Assembly: GCA_961205875.1 (NCBI GenBank)
Contig: OY540817.1
Location: forward strand, 8,405,001-8,469,000
Length of the DNA stretch: 64,000 bases
DNA from: Sialis fuliginosa
Lineage: Eukaryota > Arthropoda > Insecta > Megaloptera > Sialidae
Direction: 5' to 3'
Under the pieces are notes generated by a model. That model did no database searches. It was not told the DNA's origin and was given only the letters and a program-made list of their open reading frames with translations. The translations under genes and the position numbers were made by a program. The stretch's first letter is position 1; every line of letters starts with the position of its first letter. Below, one piece after another: positions 24,831-38,502 of the stretch.

Positions 24831-26828
24831 TTTCTTATACATCTACTCATCGCTCTCTTTGATTATTTGACATTAACATGCCCTATTTGAATAACGTTGT
24901 TTATATAATAAACGTTTCGAGATCATTCCAATTTACTTGTCTCACTAATGAAGTTCGAATTCGAAAAAAATTTCGTAGTGTAAAAATAGATTATATAACT
25001 AGTTTATAGCAAAGTACAGATAACTATCGAGATTGTTTTTATAAAAACTTTCTTAATTTATCGAAAAATTGTAAAATTGAAGTAATCAATTTTTGAAAGG
25101 AAACTCCTTAGTTTTAAATTTAAATACCTTATAAAAAAATGAATATTCGATCATTTCATTTATTACTTCCCCCAATATTATTATATGTATATGAATACAT
25201 ATAATATACACGAGGTTCACCATGTATCTATGTAAAAAAAACGTTTGGTAAATAATATATAATATCTACCTATATAACATTTTATATTTATGAACAAAAA
25301 ATTTCCACAACTGAATATGAATGATTGAATGCATTATATTTGCTATACATATATACATACAAGCCACCATTTATATAGAAACACTCCAGTCCTCTCTGTA
25401 TTTACATATTCGTCCAACATAATGTGACAAAACATAAATGATAAATAAACGTCATCAATATCTTTCAATGATATACATTTGTTCGAATCGCAATAAAAAT
25501 TTACGTAAACTTTCGACAAATTTTTTGCTTGCGATAAAATCGTACACATTGCCTCCACCGGTGAAAAGCCCAATAACATTTTAAAAAACACCGTTCAATA
25601 GAATGATTTATGTCAACTTTACATTATTCACTTTATATCACACCCATACATCTATACTTGCAAAAACCAGTATGCGTGTTTTTATAAATATATAAATATA
25701 TGTATGTATGTAACCTATACATATGACCATTATGTACAATCCGAAACAAAAGTTTTCGGGTTTTTGACACAAAAAATTAAATTATGTTTATTATCGTTGA
25801 TTACTTTCGTTTAGAAAGAGATCAGATTCTACTTTAACACACTACCTAAAACTTTTACCGTTTAATTATTTGAGTATTGAAAAAATACGTATTAGCTGTT
25901 TTGAATTGGACATGATATTTTATCACGTTGGTTTTTATAATCATTGTTGAACAATTTACCATCTCAAAATAACGTTCTATTATTTAACAAAAATTCAATA
26001 ACATAAAATATCTTTTTAAAATGTGAAACTTATACTTTTCATATTTTGTTATCTAAATTCAGTTATAGAATGTAAAGCAAAAACATTCCAAAAATTGTGT
26101 AAACTTTGTCAAAATACATGAGATTGAAAAAAAAAGTAGATAAAAGCTCTTAATATCATTCAAAAGCATAGAATTTCAGCTTCGTATTTGATATAGTTGC
26201 TTTTTCTTTTAAATATACCAAAAAAGGTAAATATTAACTACAATATCAAATATTAAATGCGAATAGAAAATTTAGTAAATTAAATTTTAAAAAGATCGCC
26301 TATAGATATCGTATATCAATTTCAATAAATATATAGAACATATTTAAATGTCTGTCTAAAAAAACTGGCATCCTCGGAACGAAAGGGTCCAGACGTGATT
26401 TAGTGAACGGGTAAAAGACCGCAGAGAATGGTAGGGGGTGTACGAGTAGTTTTTTTTCGGCGCTTGCAAATTTTCGGCAGCTCATATCGATTCAAAAATC
26501 GTAGTACGTCGTTAATCACTAGACGACGCCTGTTCGGGCCCATTAGCGTCTCAGCGTCAAACAGATATCGGCATTATCGGTCAGGTCACGCTACACACAT
26601 CCTCATACACACCCACACATCAATACACTCACACAAACATACATATGTATACAAAAGTGGACATAAAAATTGATATTCGTTTGTAGATATACAATATATG
26701 TACCTACCTGTCATATTTTAATATAATGATACCTATAATATGTTAAAGAATTCATGGCACATCCAACTTTTTTCTTTTGCATTATTTAAGATGTTAAATA
26801 GTTCTTTAAAAAATAATTCTTATATTTT

Positions 26829-26885
26829 CGTATAGTACAGTGGTGTCAAACACGCAGCCTTGAAGGCCCTAGATAGTATATCGTG
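26829..26885. mobile_element. Solo hAT-like end
   Basis: CAGTGGTGTCAAACACGCAG resembles Charlie/hAT ends (CAGxGGTGTCAAAC). No inverted partner is visible, so this is probably a truncated copy. Confidence 0.4.
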
Positions 26886-26974
26886 GGCTTAAGTTTGAAA
26901 TATATTTTATTAAAATATAAAATAGTTTCTGCCAAAAGATGCCTTTCAAGTAAAAAGTATTATGTCGTGTTTTA

Positions 26975-27405
26975 TAAAGAACTAGCGCATTGAACCCGGT
27001 GTTGCCCGGGGATATTAATTTAATTAAACATAAAGTAATTATATCCACCCAACATACCCACAACACACGGTTCACCGCTAATTGTTTTTTCCAATTTCAT
27101 GAAATTTACACAAAATATAAAATATTGAAACCGTAAATTGATAGAATTCTATACTCCATGGCTAAGTACTATGTTTTTATATACCTAAATGACGGTTGTA
27201 TGCAGTGACATCATAGAAACAAAACACGACTTGATAAAGATTTTTTTAGTCTTCTGGTGTTAAATCTTAGGTTTTCATAAAATATTAATAGCCACGATAC
27301 TGCACAGAAAAACTATCTAACTATTGGCGAAAACTGCATTGAAATCGGTTCAGTAATTCCCGAGACTATAAGCCTCATACAAACGAACATTCATTTTTAT
27401 ATATA
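26975..27405. repeat. Dispersed repeat, probable non-LTR tail
   Basis: It begins with GAACCCGGTGTTGCCCGGGG and ends GAAATCGGTTCAGTAATTCC followed by CGAGACTATAAGCC and ATATATA. Text of this kind recurs in many insect genomes at the 3' ends of non-LTR elements. There is no coding frame that I trust. Confidence 0.4.
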
Positions 27406-28137
27406 CCCAAAAAGGGTATTTTTTCATAAAATACAAAAAATATGTTTTATACACAATGTATATTCCTTCAACGAACACTTTATAAGAGATATCTGAGTTT
27501 GTGTACATCAAAAACGATTCTAAGCTGTTGAATTAATCTGTTTTCATCCAGATTTGACTTTTTGCAGTACTTTTTTAACTGGTTTTTACACCAAGATGTT
27601 TTCTTCCACCATTTCCATTAAATGTTCCAGTCTAGTGATTATTTATTATTTTTTGTGGATTCTTAATATCTAAATACGTAAGAACACTTCTATAATAATT
27701 GATAATTAGAATTTATCCGTGCCTTCACCCGTGTATAGATAAACCTATTATATTAACTCATGATAACTACTACTGAATTTTTTTTTATATTTTTATTTAA
27801 AAATATAAATTATGAATTTTCCTTAATAAGGGCCTGCTGTAAATCACGCATACACACACACACATACACAGGCAGACAGATTGATTTGGATAGAAAAGTA
27901 TTTTTTGACTTTAAACGGAAAGATCGAGTAGAAATTTTAAAATAAATAAAATTATAATTAATCATATAAACATTCCATGTAGCTATACATAAATAAATTT
28001 CTTAATTCATACACAAACAAGCAATAAAATTATAGCCAGCACAAAATTTACATATTATTATTACCTTAAATACCCTTAAAAATATATGCAATACATAATT
28101 TAAATTTTGCGGATATACCTACATATGTATGTACATA

Positions 28138-28851
28138 CAGTGTGTTCTAATGTAACAAGAGGTATAATGAACAAAAAAAAATTAGAATTTCGGAATAATA
28201 TTTAGGGATCGATTTCTTGATGTAAAACTAACGTATACCAAAAAATTTTTGATTTAGTCTTCTACAGGTATTTCATTAGCAAAGTTGAAAAAAATTTCCA
28301 AGAATAAAGCACCTTTATTTTTCAAAATTAGGAAAAAATTACTAAAAAAAGTTGTTTAAAAAGTAATTTTGATTTTAGAAATAACTTTTAAAAAAATTTT
28401 AATGAAACAAATTAAATAGATTGCATTTTATTTAGAACGATACGATAAAAACAAACATTTTCTCTTACGTTTTTTTAATAGGTACTTTGGTTTTGAGCTT
28501 GTTCAACATTGATGATAAATTAGAGATGATAAGATTGACAAGATGGACAGCACCACGTTTGACTATTTTTGTTTCCATACCCTATTTTTCACTTCACAAT
28601 AAAATATATATTTAATTTATTGAAAGTGTTTTTTTTATTACTCTAAAATTCGGTGTGGGGTTATAATATTGCATTCTAAAGAAACCGTTGTGAATTTCTT
28701 TCATATTTTGAAAAATATAGCTAGTTTGTTCTTGGTTATTTTACTGATTGTTGATATGATAAGCAGGACTCGATCCCCAAATGTTATTCCGAAATTCGAT
28801 TCTTTTTTTTGTTCATTACACCTTTTGTTACATGTATTCTGGGACACACTG
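28138..28851. mobile_element. Non-autonomous element with 80-90-bp inverted ends and TA flanks
   Basis: Left end CAGTGTGTTCTAATGTAACA, and right end (inverted) CAGTGTGTCCCAGAATACAT followed by GTAACAAAAGGTGTAATGAA. Both ends continue through a shared AATTTCGGAATAA and GGGATCGA. TA lies directly outside both ends (28136-28137 and 28852-28853), as for Tc1/mariner-type insertions. The interior is AT-rich, with no recognisable protein. Confidence 0.7.
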
Positions 28852-31800
28852 TATATATAGCTATTTTGTAGTTTGAAAATTAGTTTTGCTTCAAGGGCGG
28901 GTAAAAATAATTAAAACTTTGATTTGCGTGCAGATATTGCAGAATTAAAAAAACACTAAAATAATCAGCAATTTTAAATTGTATTATTTTTATACGTAAC
29001 TTTACAAAGTGCTTAAACATATGTGTTGTTATTTTTTCATAATGCAGATAATTCCATGTTTAAGAAAATTTTAATTAATTTCAAAGTGTATGAAATATTT
29101 GTACATTTTCTCACAGTATTTAACCTTTTTGCAATTTTTTAATGATGCATTTGCATGTTTAATTGATATGAAAAATTAATTAATGTTGCAGATTTGATAT
29201 AAATGTATACTTTTTGTGCAGTAATTTATTAATAATTAGCGTTAAAAATTCATATTAAATTGTTTTATTTATAAAGCACTATTTTTATGATTATTATAGA
29301 TAGTAAATGTATTTAAATTTTTATATTGTGTTTACTGGTTAATAAAATCAACCTCTTAATGTGTTCAAATTCCAAAGGAAAATCTCACGAAATTTTGAAA
29401 AAAATATGTAATTATAGATAATTTATCTATGATAAAATCTATTTTCTGTTACATTTGTTTTATATTTTTAACCGTTTTTGATAAAGGAGGAGGTTTTCAA
29501 TTCGGCTGTATATATATTTTTTATATATTTTCGAGCATAATACCGACAAATAAGCACCTATTCGGTTGATTTTTTTATTTTTTGAAAGAGTATAATTTTT
29601 CCGAAGATGTCGCATATACATTTCATCAGAATCTGACCATGGATTTCAACTAAAAACTCTGAAAAGTATACCAAAGATTAAATTTAAAAGTTTTTGAAGT
29701 CGGTGCCAAGCTAATAAAAAACTTTTTAATAAAGAAAAAAGAAAAACCAACTTCAGAAACTGTTAAAATAATGTTGTAGTATTTTAAGGGTTTTTTTTAT
29801 TAAATATTGATATTTTCGGTTAATAAAATCGTTGCTTCTTAAACTAATGGAACAAATGTGATCACAATAACTGACACCTACTATATATTTTCATATCGAT
29901 CTATATCGTCGATAAATGAACTACAAACTAAAAAAGGTTGATAAGTATAATTGTTCACATGCGATCACCATATACCGCAATCATCTTCATTTGTGTACTA
30001 TATAATGCAAGTGTATTAATGAACAATGAACTTTATTATTGTATTCGTTCGAGCTGGCCAGTAATTGCTCATAATCACGATAGGTAGAGTTGCGATCGAC
30101 GTAATATATAAGTAAATGTATTATTGCCATTATTAATATTTGTTGTGGGTAAATGTTGTGGTAATCGCTTTGTTTAATTATTTCAGTCGAGTGATGTACT
30201 GTATTAGATTGTATTGATAGGTACTTCATGATATTGATTATAAAAACGATAGAAGCACCTATTATATGGACAATGTATACAAGTTGCAATATTATTATAA
30301 ATTACAAATTATTGATTATAAAGTTGTAACCCTATATAGCTTCGCACCTCAGCCTCGGATTATTGTTTAATAAAGATATTATATTTAATTGTGCAACTAC
30401 CTTCATGTGTTACGTGACAGATAAAGGATCCTATTATTATATATACTATATAGTAATAAATCAGTCTGCTTCCTCGTGCTAAATTTTGCAAATGGATAAT
30501 TTTAATTTTAAGAGTATATTTTAATTTTTTTATAGAAAATGTAACGCGCTATAAAAATATAAAATTTTTGCAAAACATGCATAGTTCTTGAGATATTTTT
30601 GAAAAAGAAAAAAATGTTTAACATCCCCCCCACATCTACTTACCAGATTCAACTAACAAACCAAGTTACATTAAAATCCATTCAGTTGTTCATGGCAAGG
30701 ATTTAAAGAACATATACATAAAAGACGAAAAATGTATGTTTTTCCCAAAACGAAAAGAAAAAACGGAATTAATATAATGTTAGTCTTTATAATAATATGT
30801 ACATAATATGTCGTAATATATTTTCGCAGTAAAGCATTATTCGTAACAAGTAAATTTCCAAGAAACTATAAAATATACACAATCTGAAGGTTTACACAAG
30901 AAGTAATAAAATATAAATATTTATAAAATACTGCAAATATGTATTTTAACTTTACATACATACTGTAAAACCATATTCAGTAACTATTTATAATTTTAAA
31001 TAATTTACAAATACCAAGTAAAATAGTTAATTAAATTGAAGCGAATAATAAATAAATTTATTTATGTGGTTGATATAGAATATTAATTTTGGGTAATACT
31101 ATAGTAAATATAATACGTTGTTAACATTAACTACTCATTTTAGCATTTCCACATTGATATATGTAGTTAATATATGTTTTAAAATATTTTGTTAGCCTTT
31201 AAAATTCAAAAATGAATTATAAACAATTTTTTAAATTAAATTCTATAGAGCCATGCAGAGAAAATTTCAGGAAATATAAAATTCTAACGGTATACAGTAT
31301 ATATTTCTACGAGTATGAATTAAATATGACACATCTTTCAGTGGTGTAACGTGAAAATACAGCTATATAGTCAAAATACTCAATTGCTATTCGTTGATTT
31401 CATGATTTCAATCAAGGTATGTAAAGACAAGGTAGTCTCAATAGTTCCTTGATTGGGGTGACCAGGTCTCAGGTTTTCACCCGGAGTCTCAGGGATTGTA
31501 TACTATTTTTCCGGGCTCCAGGTTTTGGTGTAATTTCTCCGGGGTTTTATAATATTGATGACGACTAAAAAAAAAGGTCGTCAAAAAATTGCAGGGAGTC
31601 CAAAAGTGACGATTAGGAATTTAAAATAAAAATAAACAGGATAAAATAAAGTAAAAAAAGGGTCATTTACATGTCACGGTTAACTTAAACTAAAATCTGC
31701 TCACTCTATCCTCCTTGACCAATCAGCGTTTACACGGGAATTACGTCATCACACATACATACCTTGAAATTCAGTTTGTTTCTGATTTCTGACGTCACGT

Positions 31801-34439
31801 ATACCACGTTTTTCATTTGAATAGAAAAAGATTATTTTCAGCGTATTCATTATAGTCCAGTACATTTAGACGAAAAATAGCTGTGTCTGGGGAAAAATTC
31901 GCAAGGCGTTGAATTTTTGTTTACACCTTCATTTTGTCTTTATAAATAAGGTACCAAAAGTCCCCAACAATCCCATGCGAGCATACTTTTTTACAGCCCA
32001 CAAAAGGTGCTTCCAATTAGTTTTAAGTAAATATCTCTGTATCAATTGGTTCTATGACTAAAATAATTATTATCAAATATAAAGTTTAGAAAATTACCTA
32101 CAATAAAGATCTTACAACTTTTTTCGTACGAGTAAATGTTTTCGCTTATTAAGAGGGTATTCTAGTCTAAAAATGTGAAAATATCAACAATAAAATTTGC
32201 ATTTTATCAATAAACAGGGTTTCAAAAATATGTGTTCAAAACCCTATATCGTTACAGCGATTTGAAGATGATGCGTAACATTAAATAGCCAGCTATGTAT
32301 AAACTTTGAACACGTTTTTCCCGAAACTGAATACTGAAAATGGTTGTCACAAGATCTACTGAGCCGATTGACTCCAAATTTACTGTGTACCTTCAGTACA
32401 CATGTTATTACCACCGTTAACAGAATTGAGTCAAAAACATTATTTTTATTGTATAGATAGCGAAAGATTAAAACATAAAAAAAAATAGAAATGAATTGTA
32501 TGTAGGTAATTTTTAGGTACTCGTACATTCATAATTTAGTCAAATACTACAAACACCGTTTACTTACACCCCCTTTATGATTTACTAACGCTGTTGCATA
32601 TGTATATAGTAATAAATAGTGATATAATATTTTTCCTCTGTACTATAGTTTGAATACATTATCTGTACACTTCATTAATTTGTGTGTATAAAAGACATAT
32701 TTACAGGCGGGTGTTAATTGAATTTTTGCGTGTACAGTGTCATTAATTATCATTTCTTTCACAATTTCCTAAAAAAATTCTTTACGTAATGAAGCTGTCT
32801 GTATTCATTTTTATCTAAAAATAAACAAAAAATGTTATTGATAGGGTGTTAATAAATTCTCTTTATCTTAAGTGCGTAGAAAATTAAATTTCCTGACCTT
32901 ATTATTTTCTCAAAGCATTATTTTATGATATTATGTTGTATTTTTATGTATCAAATATCAGATTAAAATGGTACTTTGAATATAATTAGCAATGTCAAAA
33001 TGATTGAAGTAGCTACCAATATGAAACTGAAGAATATTAAGAAACTATTGAAGCCTGTATTATAGGCCCACGAGACCTGGTCTAGGACCGAGTTTTACAA
33101 AATACCCATTTTGATATTTTTTTACAAATTTGAAAATTTTGTGCGGAAATGTCAAATTTTTTTTAATTCAAAATTAATATAATAATAAATTATTTATTAT
33201 TTATGTTCCTTCTTATTTTCTTATCTTTAAATTGATATTTCTATAGAAAGTTCAAATATGAACCATGAAATATGACTATTTTAGTTAAAAGTATGTTTTT
33301 TGTATAGATAATGAAGTGAAAAGTTGAAATTTTTAAACCGTCCTTGAAATATAGCCTCTCAAAGTTTCAATTTTTTTCAAACTTTTGGAGAAAAATAGCC
33401 GTAACTTTTGAACGCGTAGTCGAAATTGATATTAGTTGACGGATTTGAAATCAACGTGTAAAAATTTAGTTTAAAAGTAAGACATATACTTTAACTGACT
33501 TTTTGATAGAAACCTTTATGTTCTATAAAAAGGCCTCTTGGCATTTCAGCGAAAGGTAACAAATGCTATTCTCTAAACTTTGGTCATTGTTTATAAATTA
33601 TTTAAACAATTTCAGTTTCTATAAACAAATCTGCATTAACAAAATAATTTTACTTTTACTTTTAGCAAGTAATTTTTTCGTAATTGTACTGGTCTAGGAC
33701 CAAAAGTCATTAGTCTGACACTAAAAGAAGTCCATAAAACGAACCATTTTCATTTCAATAATATATTTTTTCTATGCAATAATAGACCTTTGAAAAATTC
33801 TAAGAAATGTGCATGTACATACTTAATATCAACTTTAATAAACTACCGTCATTAAAATCAAAATAAAAATAAAATGTAGTAGTAACGCGATAAATTTTCT
33901 TTTAAAAATAAAAACATATACTCTATCCAAACAGCGATGCAAAACTGTTAACTTAACGTACTCTATTATTAACGGACATAAAAACGTAAGACTCACATAA
34001 ATTTCTTTTACAAACGAGAAAAAATTACATACACCTAATCTTTCACATTATAGCACAACTATATCTGTACGATGTGCTGCCAACATTAATGTGTATAACT
34101 ATGTTAATAAGTAATAGACTCCTACTTCGTAATATGTGCAGTGGCGGTCATTACTGTGGGGGTAAGAGGTTAAGCACTGCATGGTGCTTCTACTAATAAT
34201 CTTGTTTATTACTGCTTTTATTGCAACATATATTTTATCGAAATGAATAAAATATTTACTTTGGAAATCTATTAAAGGGTTACAGCGCTGGTGAAAATTG
34301 ATACTCTTAAGGTTGTATTTTAAGACTATATTGTTAAAAATTATACAGAATATTAATTACACATTATTTATTGGTCATTTAAAAGTAAGAATAATAGTTA
34401 ACAATTTTTTATCTTAAATTATATGTATCAATTGAGATT
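28852..34439. other. Gene-free stretch
   Basis: AT-rich. A 100-codon frame at 29987-30289 (minus) has no motif that I recognise. 31680-31960 holds CCAAT and TGACGTCA motifs in a GC-richer patch. Direct copies of CTGGTCTAGGACC at about 33080 and 33690 may bound an old insertion. Confidence 0.45.
31445..31560. mobile_element. Possible transposon end (GGGTGACCAGG type)
   Basis: GGGGTGACCAGGTCTCAGGT with CACCCGGAGTCTCAGGGA and TTCCGGGCTCCAGGTTTTGG resembles transposon ends that read GGGTGACCAG..CCCGG. The match is weak and one-sided. Confidence 0.3.
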
Positions 34440-34447
34440 TTTTAGGC

Positions 34448-34632
34448 AAGTGGTTTTTAAACTAGGGTCCACTGAAACATGTTTGGTATAAATAAGAGTA
34501 CTTTTACATTTCTACTTACCAGTTATTAATAAGTATCTAATGACCTTCTTTGTTCTTCTGTCAGGGAGGAGGTCCCTTTAAAATAATTGTTCAAAAGGAA
34601 GTCCCTATACCACATAAGTTATAGAACCGCTG
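34448..34632. mobile_element. hAT-like MITE with perfect 8-bp target duplication
   Basis: Left end AAGTGGTTTTTAAACTAGGG and right end (inverted) CAGCGGTTCTATAACTTATG resemble hAT ends of the CAGxGGTTCTxAAA type. TTTTAGGC flanks it on both sides (34440-34447 and 34633-34640), an exact 8-bp duplication as made by hAT transposases. The element is 185 bp and has no coding capacity. Confidence 0.7.
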
Positions 34633-34640
34633 TTTTAGGC

Positions 34641-37465
34641 CATTGTTGGAAAAGTTTTTTCATGGTTTGCATGATTTCTTTGGTATTGGTCAATGGATCC
34701 TGTACAATATTGTAGTCGTTATAGTTTGTCGAGCCAATTTTTTTAATTTCGAAAAAATTATTTTCATCAAAAATTTTGTTCTTTTATGGTTCATAAAAAA
34801 TGTACGAAATTAAATATAAAAAAATGGTTTTAAATAAAAAAAAGCATCTTAAAATATTGAAAACTTTTCGAGTTATCGTGCAGACCGTATAGAAAAAGGT
34901 AGTTTTGAGAAAAACACGTTTAATGTTTTTAACGGAAAAATCTTATAGATTGCAGTAAATTTTGTGTATAAAATTTTTATGATTCACTAACGTTAATCTG
35001 CCAGTCTATACTGTATGCCTCCTTCTGAATATTTGAATTTTTTATGTTTTTTTTTGTAATCTGCGGGCCTAAGTTCCACAAATCTTGGTACCGGTTGCGT
35101 GGTCACATTCATCGTTGTAAAAAAAATGTTTTAAGTAATTTTTTAAATTTTAATAAAAGTATAGACAATAATAAAAATAAAAACGTTTTTCAAATTAAAT
35201 AAACTGCTGTGGCCATCACAAGACTTTTTATATATTATTATGGTGCTTCTTTACTTGAGCATTTACTACGAACGAACCGAACGAGCCGAGCAATTTTTGG
35301 CGAACACTCTGAACAAAATATGTGTTCGCCAATTTTATTTAATAAATGTTAACAATATGCTACAAATACAAAAAAACACTACAAAAGAAATATAAAACAA
35401 TTATTATATTTTATTTTTATAATTCCAAATAATTGATATTTATTTTAAGATCCGAATAATACGCCGCTGACTTTACGGAGTACACTGGTAACAATGTTAT
35501 GCATTAGAGTATATTATTGAGATAAGGGTATCAAAACACCCTTAACATTCTGTTGAAATCTCGAGTTCATTATTTGTTCTTGATTAGGTGTATATTCTTT
35601 TTTAAATCAATTCAAATAAAAACTATTATTAAATATAACAATATAAATTAAAATATTCTAAATAAAGGTAGATATATTATATCAAGTATCAACCATCACT
35701 GAAATGAAATATAAACGAAAAATAAATTAAAATAATTTTACACAACAATAACTCTTAAGAAAACCATAATTTATTTAAGATTTTGCATAATATCTTATTA
35801 AAACCACCTTCTTGATTTAAAAAAATATTCATCATTAACCCCGCCACTGAATATGCAGATAAAGTATATTTATATACCAGCACGGTTGGTGATGTCTATA
35901 GACAGATGGTAACACTGGTACATTAGCCGCGATGAATAAGGGGCAGCCATGAGACCCGATGACGTCATTTTGAAAAATCGCTCAACTCATGCCATTTCGA
36001 CATTATCATTTGTGTTTTAATATACGTAATGGCACAACCGTTAAGTACGCTGTTGAACGAGGACGGGATAATATACAGCCTTGTTAATTGCGATCGCTAT
36101 CTCTGTCACATAAACGACCCCACTGAACGACATTTGATTAAATTGATATTGTTTGTGTGTGCAGCATTTACAGTGAAATTAAGACAAAGATTAAAAGTTT
36201 TTTTTTTCGGTTTTAGTGATTAGTGTTAGGTCTGACCGTTTTTAATAATTATGTGTGTGCCATTAATATATTTTTTCATTAATCGCCTTCATCACGCGGT
36301 TCGTAAAAGAGGGCATAGTTTTATTTATCATATACTGTTGTCAAAAATAATTCATTTATTTTTTTAATAAATATCTAAATTTATGTACCTACCTAAATAA
36401 TTTTTTATGACACTATAAAATTAATTAACGTTTTCAAGTCCACTTTTTTAATTAATAAATAATTATATATGTATGTACATATATATAAATATACGTCACA
36501 TATAGTTTCAGACGTATGTCGTTACTCGATAATGTCCGTTAGTCGAAGCAACATTAATGGTATGTGATCATTTTTGAAAACAGAAATAAAATTCTCCATT
36601 TTCAAACTTTCCACTCAATCTTTCTGTTTCAAATCAAGACAAATATTTTTCGTTCTATATATGTCTGTCTGTCCTCTACTTGCATAATGTCCTCACTTGC
36701 ATAATCTGATAAAAATATATGTATGAGTGAGGGGTAGTTCTCAAAATTGTTATTTTCTCAAGATATCAATTTTCATTAAAAAATGATCACAAACTTTTTT
36801 AGTAAAAAGTATTAGGTACCTTCTTTTCTTCTTAAAATTCAAACTATTAATCAAGTGCTTTTTACATTAAAAAATATAAATTTCGATTAAAAGTGTTTAA
36901 AAAACTTCGAACATAATAATCAGGCACGTATTAAAATTTTTTTTTTTTAAATTAAATAGTTTACCAATGGCAGATCATTTGAACAGAGTATAACTGTACT
37001 AATTAAACATAAAAAATTAACAACTGTATATTTATTATATGTATGTTATACAAATACATATACATAAACAATGGTATCTTCTAGAAAAATAAAACCTTTC
37101 ACGTAATTATTGACATTTAAATTCCATGTACACGATAACCTTTTCATACAAAATGTATTTTAATGTTGGATTGAGCTTCACAAAAAAACATTAGTAAAAG
37201 TCAATATAATATTATATTTCAAACGTGACTCGTTCACTAAGCTATTTAAATATCCTTTTGACAAAATCCGTAAATGGGTATAGTGTACATTGTACACACA
37301 GTGAAACTTTTCAAAACCAGCTATGGATACTTTTATTTAAAAAACAATAGCTTATGGATTATTTTTTTGTGGAAAAATGATATTTAATAATTTTAATAAG
37401 TGTACATCATACACAATATGCAGGTTATATAAATGTTACCCGATATTAAAGAACTTTTTTTCTAC
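34641..37465. other. Gene-free stretch
   Basis: AT-rich, with one GC-richer patch at 35880-36230. That patch holds a CRE-type TGACGTCA and a 64-codon frame starting MAQPLSTLLNEDGIIYSLVN at 36029 (plus). Nothing else supports a gene. Confidence 0.45.
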
Positions 37466-38502
37466 TACATGGGCTGAAAAGTCGTTGGCCTAACAATGAA
37501 AAACCGATTTTTTTAATGAAAAAAACTCTTTTATTCTTCGACATAATCTCCATGTAGAGTCTAGAGTAATGCACTTGTTCCAACGGTCCTCTAACATTTC
37601 GATACAGGTCTTATAGTGGTTTGTGTCAAGTCCCTCAAAATAGGCGTTTGTTTCCAACTTTACCTCTTCGTTAGAGTAAAATTTTTTGCCAGAAAGCAAC
37701 ATTTTCAATTTCGGAAAAATGTAGCATTCGCTGGGGACCAGGTCAAGAGAATACGGTGGGTGCTGATCTTCAATGTATCGGTCGTAACGTGAGCCTTGTG
37801 AGATGGTGCATTGTCTGGAGAAACAGCATTTCTTTCTTCGCCTTTTGCGGTCGTTTTGCCTTGACTTCGTCGTCCAATCGATCCAGTAATGCACAGTAAT
37901 ATTCTTTGTTAATTGTTCTACCATGTTGAAGGTAGTAAATAAATATTACACTATGTGCATCCCAAAAATACTAGCAAGTTCTGTACCGGTCGATTGTTGT
38001 GTTTTTGGGCGTTTCGGGCGGCTTTCATCAGACAATAACCATCCTGCTGACTGCCAATTGTGTTTCACGTTCCTTTGAGATGCCTATGGTAGTAGCTAGC
38101 TTACTCACTTTCATTTTGCGGTCATTCAACATAATTTTACGAATTTTTCGAATGTTTTCTGGAGTTACTTCCTCATTTGGCCTTCCTGAATGTGGTGCTC
38201 TTACGATCACAACGAAACTCGACAAACCAATATTTTACGGTTGAATTAGCTGGAGCAGATGTGACGTAATACTTATCAAGCCATTCCTTTGTTCGGGCGG
38301 TATTTTTCTCCATCAAAACACGAAATTCATTTTTTTCCATGATTAAAAAAAATAACAAAAATAGCGTAATTTCGAAGGCTGTAACTTGAACAACATTACA
38401 TATGTAATGTCATGAAATTTTGACAGTATTCTAGTTAAGGATGATACTCTATGGAAAGCATGAGGATTTTTTGTTTATGTCACCATCTGTATATCAGCCC
38501 AA
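37466..38502 (-). pseudogene. Degenerate mariner (Tc1/mariner, DD34D) transposon with broken transposase
   Basis: Minus-strand fragments in order match a mariner transposase. The N terminus is at 38173-38358 (MEKNEFRVLMEKN, EWLDKYY, SAPANSTVKYWFVEF). Next comes the helix-turn-helix linker at 38028-38200 (SGRPNEEVTPENI, LNDRKMKVSKLA, ISKER). The C terminus lies at 37490-37850, with the DNAPSHK motif (second catalytic Asp) one frame away from HPPYSLDLVPS (third Asp) and then KFYSNEEV, YFEGLD and LEDRW. Frames shift at least three times. The part holding the first catalytic Asp and much of the DN-to-PD spacing is deleted, so the copy is about 1.04 kb against about 1.3 kb for intact mariners. Terminal inverted repeats start TGGGCTGA at both ends (37470-37477 and 38494-38501). 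The element is inactive. Confidence 0.85.

Larger units (their letters stand above)
18346..26820. other. Gene-free stretch
   Basis: Apart from the repeats listed separately I see no gene. 22617-22970 looks like a decayed element (AAAGTGAGATAAGTTGACCA at one end). An 84-codon frame at 24005-24259 (minus) and an 82-codon frame at 25343-25591 (minus) are unrecognised. 26390-26610 is GC- and CpG-richer. Confidence 0.5.

Noticed and set aside
29987-30289. 100-codon minus-strand frame as a membrane protein
   Set aside because: No initiation context, promoter or family motif, and hydrophobic stretches are expected by chance at this base composition.
33080-33700. Element bounded by CTGGTCTAGGACC
   Set aside because: The two phrases are direct, not inverted, and the flanks do not match, so the borders cannot be supported.
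37999-38244. 81-codon plus-strand frame
   Set aside because: Antisense to the mariner transposase remnant.
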